From the NCBI RefSeq assembly GCF_963675165.1, contig NC_087382.1, positions 4,317,963 to 4,381,962 on the forward strand: a DNA stretch of 64,000 bases, read 5' to 3'. The translations under genes and the position numbers were made by a program. Position 1 is the first letter of the stretch. The number at the start of each line of letters is the position of its first letter. The notes beneath the pieces are model-generated. The model had not been told where the DNA came from. It did no database searches and saw only the letters and a list, made by a program, of their open reading frames with translations. This document shows positions 59,504-64,000 of this stretch, piece after piece. Source of the stretch: Halichondria panicea. Lineage: Eukaryota > Porifera > Demospongiae > Suberitida > Halichondriidae.

Positions 59504-59890
59504 TTAACGACGACCGAGTAGGGGTAATACCCGCAATGCCAACTTTCCGAGCCCCGCTCCGACCTTTAGTGCTGTTGGTCCATACCTCTTGATTACACTC
59601 CCCACTGTTCTGAATGCTTTTCTAAACCATCCTTGCAACTGAACTGGAACCTGCTCTCGAGCAAAGAACTCCTGAAGGGCTGCTTCCTCGCTTTCAGCAT
59701 CTTCGTCTTGGAGTTGGGCAAGTAAGGACTCAATTTGAGCAGCACGGTTATCTTGCTCGAACGCTTCATCTTGCTCCATCAGTTTGTTCAGAAATGCCTC
59801 AATTTCAGCATCTTCATTTTCAGTAAGAGCAGTGTAAGCCACATTGGCTGTGAGGGCAACAAATGCCAGGACAAAAATAGCCACCTTCAT
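59504..59890 (-). CDS. Secreted antimicrobial-peptide-like precursor, copy 3
   Basis: The precursor is 128 residues from the ATG at 59890; the frame is open 39 codons further upstream by chance, but the conserved start aligns with copies 1 and 2. The signal (MKVAIFVLAFVALTANVAYT) and acidic pro-region carry a few substitutions. The C-terminal segment (LQGWFRKAFRTVGSVIKR, then a Gly/Leu-rich helix) is cationic and ends LLGRR, the amidation signal. A conserved TATA box lies 78 bp upstream. It is outside the CCN-like gene, 0.8 kb beyond its stop. It is the most diverged of the three. Confidence 0.8.
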   Translation of the reverse strand: MKVAIFVLAFVALTANVAYTALTENEDAEIEAFLNKLMEQDEAFEQDNRAAQIESLLAQLQDEDAESEEAALQEFFAREQVPVQLQGWFRKAFRTVGSVIKRYGPTALKVGAGLGKLALRVLPLLGRR

Positions 59891-59966
59891 GTTTGAGCGT
59901 TTCTTGAGTCGGTTGTAAGTAGTTGTAAGAGTTTGAGGAATAGTTATTCTGTGGCATTCGTGTCGT

Positions 59967-59976
59967 GTTTTTATAG
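59967..59976 (-). promoter_or_regulatory. TATA box of peptide gene copy 3
   Basis: CTATAAAAAC lies at the same spacing as in copies 1 and 2. Confidence 0.75.
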
Positions 59977-61191
59977 ACAAGAGGACGCAATGTACAGACA
60001 AGTGCACGTAGTGTTGGTTAGTTATTTTAGCTAGTATAGGCTCTGTATATGATACCTCAGGCTTAGGTTCCCTGCATCAAAAATAGGTTCCCATTGTTTG
60101 TCTGTATACTCTATCACTATTGCTATTATACATAGCGCCCTTTTGTGGGTTTTCTTGACTATAAACTTAAACTACTTTTAGTTACCTCTTGTCCGATAAG
60201 TAATAATGGTTTCTGCGAGTGCAATTGTTTCCTGCATGTTCATTGAATGTTTCTTACGTGCTTCTATTGTACTAGGATATGCACACAATTCCTTTTTTGT
60301 TTCTATAGCTACCTGTATACTAAATGCTTATGTGTGCTTCTACTGTACTATAGGATTTGCATAAGTTCCTATTTTGTTTTGATCCATAATTATTATAGCA
60401 TCGATTTATCAGACGCAATGATTGTTCAAGCATGCAGTCATAAGTAAACAAGCCTATATGTTTTACACTATCCAAAAATAATTTAACGAGAGTCTATACT
60501 AACTGAAAATGGGCTATAATAAGTCGAAATATCAGACAAACAGGTACAGCCTATACCGTTCTAAACCTACGATACCTCCAAAGTTGTGGTTGCATTGCGC
60601 TCACATGATGTCCATGCAGCGAGCGTTTCTGCCAAAGCACTCACGAATCAATATTCACTCTGTAAGTGAGTGATGACCAACGTATTATGTATTACTGCTG
60701 CCAATGTCATTATTCTTTTGTTTTGTTTTTGTGTGTGCTCCAATAATTTTAAGTTAATTGCATCACGACTGCCAGTGCACTCTCTGATCATAATTACTGA
60801 CATGAACATTATTGTATTTCCGGCATTTGACATCATGATGTTCATGTGTATGGGATTGTGTATTGAGTGTGCAATGAATAGGGATATTTCTGCATGCCAG
60901 ACACATCTGAGTAGCAACAAATTAAGAGTTTAACCTGCAAAACTAGCTGCAACAGGTCAAGAAATCTCTAAGAGCTTAACTTGACGGCCACTCCAACAAA
61001 GAACTTAGTTTCCTGTCCTGAGTGCACATCCTTCTCAGCCTACCTCATTATTTTTTCCATTATTGACCTTTATACCCTCTTTCTTCATTATTTGTTAACA
61101 TCATCAAGGCCATGTGGCTGAAAAATTTGTCAGGCAAAATATTTTATTGTACATTTCAATGGATATTCATAATACATAATTATTCATAATA
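59977..61191. other. Upstream region of peptide copy 3 and spacer
   Basis: To about 60360 it is homologous to the upstream regions of copies 1 and 2 (AGCGCCCTTTTGTGGG, ATTCCTTTTTTGTTTCTATA). Beyond that I see no supported feature. Confidence 0.55.
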
Positions 61192-61533
61192 ATGGATAGT
61201 GGTAATAAAGATCGAGCTCGCGCTCATCAAAATCTGAAAATTCAAGACGGGAAACTATACGTTCTTTGTTGGAATAGCCTTAATCTTCACAACCTCAAAT
61301 ACATACTGCGTGAGAGCAAATCAGTCACTGGATGTTCTATAGTTCCTGCATGTGTTAATGGTCGAACAGTAGTACCACCGCACCACTGTACTAGTGATGC
61401 ATATAGTGCCAAGGAATTGTTGTGTATAAGTATATTCAGTTTGGTGCACACGATAAGAGGATCTCGAGTCACACCCAGTGAGGGATCCCTTCATCTTAGC
61501 TGTGACACTTTGTATGTAATTGTGTTTTTGTGA
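61192..61533 (+). pseudogene. Internally deleted copy of the P-loop-less GTPase-like gene
   Basis: NLKYILRESKSVT matches the region before strand 1 in the paralogs (NLKKYLLRESKSLD). The sequence then drops out and resumes at GCCAAGGAATTGTTGTGTAT (compare GCCAAGGAAATTGTTGTGTA in the gene at 49.8 kb). It finally joins the C-terminal GGTGCACACG and TCACACCCAGTG. Most of the middle is lost, so this is a relic. Confidence 0.75.
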
Positions 61534-61733
61534 GTCTCAGTTGTTAATAAGCAATTGCTGGAGCTTTTATTGTGACCACCTTATTATCTCCTTTTTGGCT
61601 TTAAAATTGTATCAGAGTCACCTTATTCAATGACAGAATTTTAAATGTCTATATGTTTCTGTTTGTGTGGCTTTCATGTTTTTATGAATGCATTGAGTCC
61701 ACCCTAACCTTGTTCCCAGCCCGACTTGTCTCT

Positions 61734-61784
61734 AGACTCGCAAGCCGTCACTGTTCGCCTGCAACAGTGACGGCTTGCGAGTCT
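61734..61784. repeat. Perfect 22-bp-arm hairpin
   Basis: AGACTCGCAAGCCGTCACTGT is mirrored by ACAGTGACGGCTTGCGAGTCT across a 7-base loop (CGCCTGC). Flanking ACTTGTCTCTA words also repeat on both sides. It is GC-rich against an AT-rich background. Confidence 0.85.
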
Positions 61785-62325
61785 AACTTGTCTCTATAAT
61801 TATGAAGAAGAATTGGCCTAGGAACAAGGCTAAGTCCACTCAATCCCTTTCAGCTAGGGATTGGTAGATTATGCAGGCTTAATTTTGAGCATAATAGGCA
61901 CATTTTTTGGGTGAGAATTATGTTGGCATAATAGGCACCTTTATAACAATTATGAGAACTAGTGTTCAAGCTGGCGCTGTGCTAATGCCTCTCGCCATGA
62001 TTTGAAGACACTATAAAAAGGCCGGGTGCTTGCCTTGAAAAGAGTGTTTCTTGACATTAGTAGTGCATGGTGGTGATGAGCCACACTGTCTGATCAACAC
62101 TGTCTGATTGACTACAAAGGTCAATAATAAGCATATACATAGTTAAGGAGCAACATGACAGTAGTGTCAAACATATTCATAGTCTATGGCAATGCAAATT
62201 GCATGCTCACAGTGCTTTAGAACAGAACCGGTTAAAACACTCAGAAATACATTGAGTTAAGTTTCTTACGGCGTTAAGTTTATCTTCACGATCTGCTACT
62301 ATATAAATAGTTCTGAAACTGAACG

Positions 62326-63245
62326 ATGGGAACCTCTAACTCCAAACGCTCCAAACAACTGAACGCCAGCCTAAAAGATCAAAGTTTTCGCCCCAAACTC
62401 GATGGTGCAAGCGTCGCATTAGGAGAATCTAACTCCAAGCAACTGAACACCAGTGTGAAAGATCAAGAATGGCAAAGTCTGCATTCCAAGCTTGATAGTG
62501 CTACATTGGGAACTTCTGACTCTAAGCATGTGGACACAAACGATACTTTGTTCAATCTTAAAAAGTATTTGCTTCGTGAGAGCAAGTCACTGGATATTCT
62601 AGTTCTTGGTGACCTACGAGAAAGTAATATTGTTGATGGTCTTATTGGTTTGAGGCTGTCTGAGATGAGCAGAAGTACCATCACTACTGACGATGGTGCC
62701 GAGGAAATTGTTTTGTACAGAGCGAAGAGAGAGGGAATAGACGTCACTGTCTGGAACGCACCTAGCTTGTCTTTTCATCAAGAAGGCTATGTTCAGGAAA
62801 TCAAGAGGATACTCGAAACTGTGGACCTGAAGTTACTGTACAATATTGGTCGTTGTCCATCAGATGTTATTGAAATATTAACATATCACGAGTACGTTTG
62901 GGATCAAGTCTTTGATTATTGTTTCGAGTTCTGATCTTTCGAAATCATATGACTCGTATGACAGGGTAACAGTGAGAGAGATTGTTCGCCTACCTTCACA
63001 GATGCACTAAATACTCAGGGGAAGAGAATATCAATATATACTTTGATAACAACTACTACGCAAGAATTATCATTCATCCTGACATACGTGCTTCTTATTC
63101 TCTCTGGCTATCTAATTTCTTTTTTGGCTGTATCAGTTATCCCTGTTCACAAAATGTCAAAGGAGCACTTTTGAAACTCAACCTGAAACGATTTAAGTAC
63201 ATTCCAGAGGATGAAACAGTACCAAGTGTAATAATTATGTCCAAT
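62326..63245 (+). pseudogene. Frameshifted paralog of the P-loop-less GTPase-like gene
   Basis: The ATG begins MGTSNSKRSK, a good N-myristoylation signal, followed by a leader with repeated SNSKQLN / SDSKHVD motifs not present in the 49.8 kb gene. The core LDILVLGDLRESNIVDGL, EGIDVTVWNAPSLSFHQEGY matches it closely, again with no P-loop Lys. After LETVDLKLLY, indels shift the frame to a stop at about 62934; similarity resumes in another frame from about 63050 (RIIIHPDIRASYSLWLSN, LLKLNLKRFKYIPE). It is probably a recent pseudogene, though a truncated 202-residue product could be made. Confidence 0.75.
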
Positions 63246-63793
63246 TGAAGAGCAGCCATTAAATTTTACATTCACAGTGTATGAAAAACGACGCCGAGCG
63301 CGCCTGTCTTTAGGTAGCTCATTATGCACGTGGCTGCAAATCATGTAGAGATAGCACCGTGAATCGTTTCACTTTGGCTAGCTTTGTCTCAGCTAGCTAG
63401 CTAGCTACCTCAAACAAAGAAGACCAAGACTTAAGTTCTAGTATCAATCCTGCATGCTCCAGTATTCTCAGACTCAGCTCTAAGCACAACTTTATTCGAT
63501 ATTCAGGAAGGACAAGTTTAGAACAATCTCAGCCACATGAAACCTCTCAGGTAAATATAATGGTGCTCAGCTAGACTAGCAATACACAATTGACACCTGC
63601 CTTTTAGAATGTCTATAGCTAGCTAGCTTCTCACAAACATGTAATTACAAACAATGAGCAGTAGGTGTAACCAGTAGGTGTGCCCCAATCAAGAGGGTGT
63701 GGCACCGGAAGTGGGCGTGGTTAAAATTTCCCGGCGCTACCGCGCCGCTGGTTTTTCAAAGGAAACCCCTGTGTCAAAAGTCTGGCTACGCCC

Positions 63794-63865
<72 letters not shown>

Positions 63866-64000
63866 ATTCATTTTGACTAATGCCTAGTGCTAACTCTAAG
63901 AACATAAGGCTATCTACTCCCGATAGAAGACCAATATGTACACACACACTGACACCGGAATATTTAGCTAATATTATATGAACCAGCTACCACAGTCATG
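63246..64000. other. Repeat-rich window end
   Basis: No gene is seen. A (AC)n tract occupies about 63797-63862. GCTAGCTAGCTA runs and an odd GC-rich patch (CCCGGCGCTACCGCGCCGC, about 63730) look like transposon ends. Confidence 0.5.

Noticed and set aside
59891..60007. 39-codon upstream extension of peptide copy 3
   Set aside because: Covers the conserved TATA box and leader; copies 1 and 2 start at the later ATG.

Overview
The window reads as nuclear DNA of an early-branching marine animal, most likely a demosponge. The genes are intron-rich with mostly short GT-AG introns. They encode animal proteins (ATG9, DAP1, ARB2A/FAM172A, acid sphingomyelinase, mitochondrial GPD2, a CCN-like matricellular protein, DEATH/CARD NB-ARC proteins). 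The spacers are AT-rich and full of small inverted-repeat elements. The lineage call is inference from gene content, not a search result.

Layout. 1-6.4 kb: transposon debris, one orphan cysteine-rich exon, and a broken CARF-domain/MULE transposase. 6.4-18.9 kb: two large receptor-like NB-ARC genes (CARD-like+TM+NB-ARC+C-terminal TMs; DEATH+CARD+TM+NB-ARC+TPR-like+C-terminal TMs), interleaved with relic exons of COA1 and of ATG9 exon 1. The intact COA1 lies on the minus strand, head to head with intact ATG9. Their 276-bp shared promoter carries three perfect CRE palindromes exactly 50 bp apart. 18.9-27.9 kb: ATG9 (16 exons), then DAP1 on the same strand; both families act in autophagy. 28.1-34.3 kb: ARB2A on the minus strand, with an hnRNP C/RALY-like RRM gene nested antisense in one intron. 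34.6-39.6 kb: acid sphingomyelinase, including a tandemly duplicated 97-bp exon that may be mutually exclusive. 39.9-47.2 kb: mitochondrial glycerol-3-phosphate dehydrogenase on the minus strand, with three tRNA-Asp(GTC) genes in its last intron. 47.6-58.7 kb: a secreted CCN-like protein (IGFBP, Kazal, VWC-like, two TSP1, cystine knot). Its introns host a single-exon gene resembling an AIG1-type GTPase that lost its P-loop, and two antimicrobial-peptide-like precursor genes. 58.7-64 kb: a third such precursor, two decayed GTPase-like paralogs, and repeats.

Genes are tightly packed in alternating divergent and convergent pairs (COA1/ATG9, ARB2A/SMPD and GPD2/CCN divergent; DAP1/ARB2A and SMPD/GPD2 convergent). 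Exon joins were derived by hand. For COA1, ATG9, DAP1, ARB2A, SMPD1, GPD2, the RRM gene and the CCN-like gene, the joined exon lengths sum to whole codons and all phases agree.

The two most novel-looking systems are (i) the three-gene cluster of secreted prepro-peptides with near-identical signal and acidic pro-regions, divergent cationic C-termini and a terminal Gly-Arg-Arg amidation signal, and (ii) the pair of membrane-tethered NB-ARC proteins built from interchangeable phase-1 death-fold exons.
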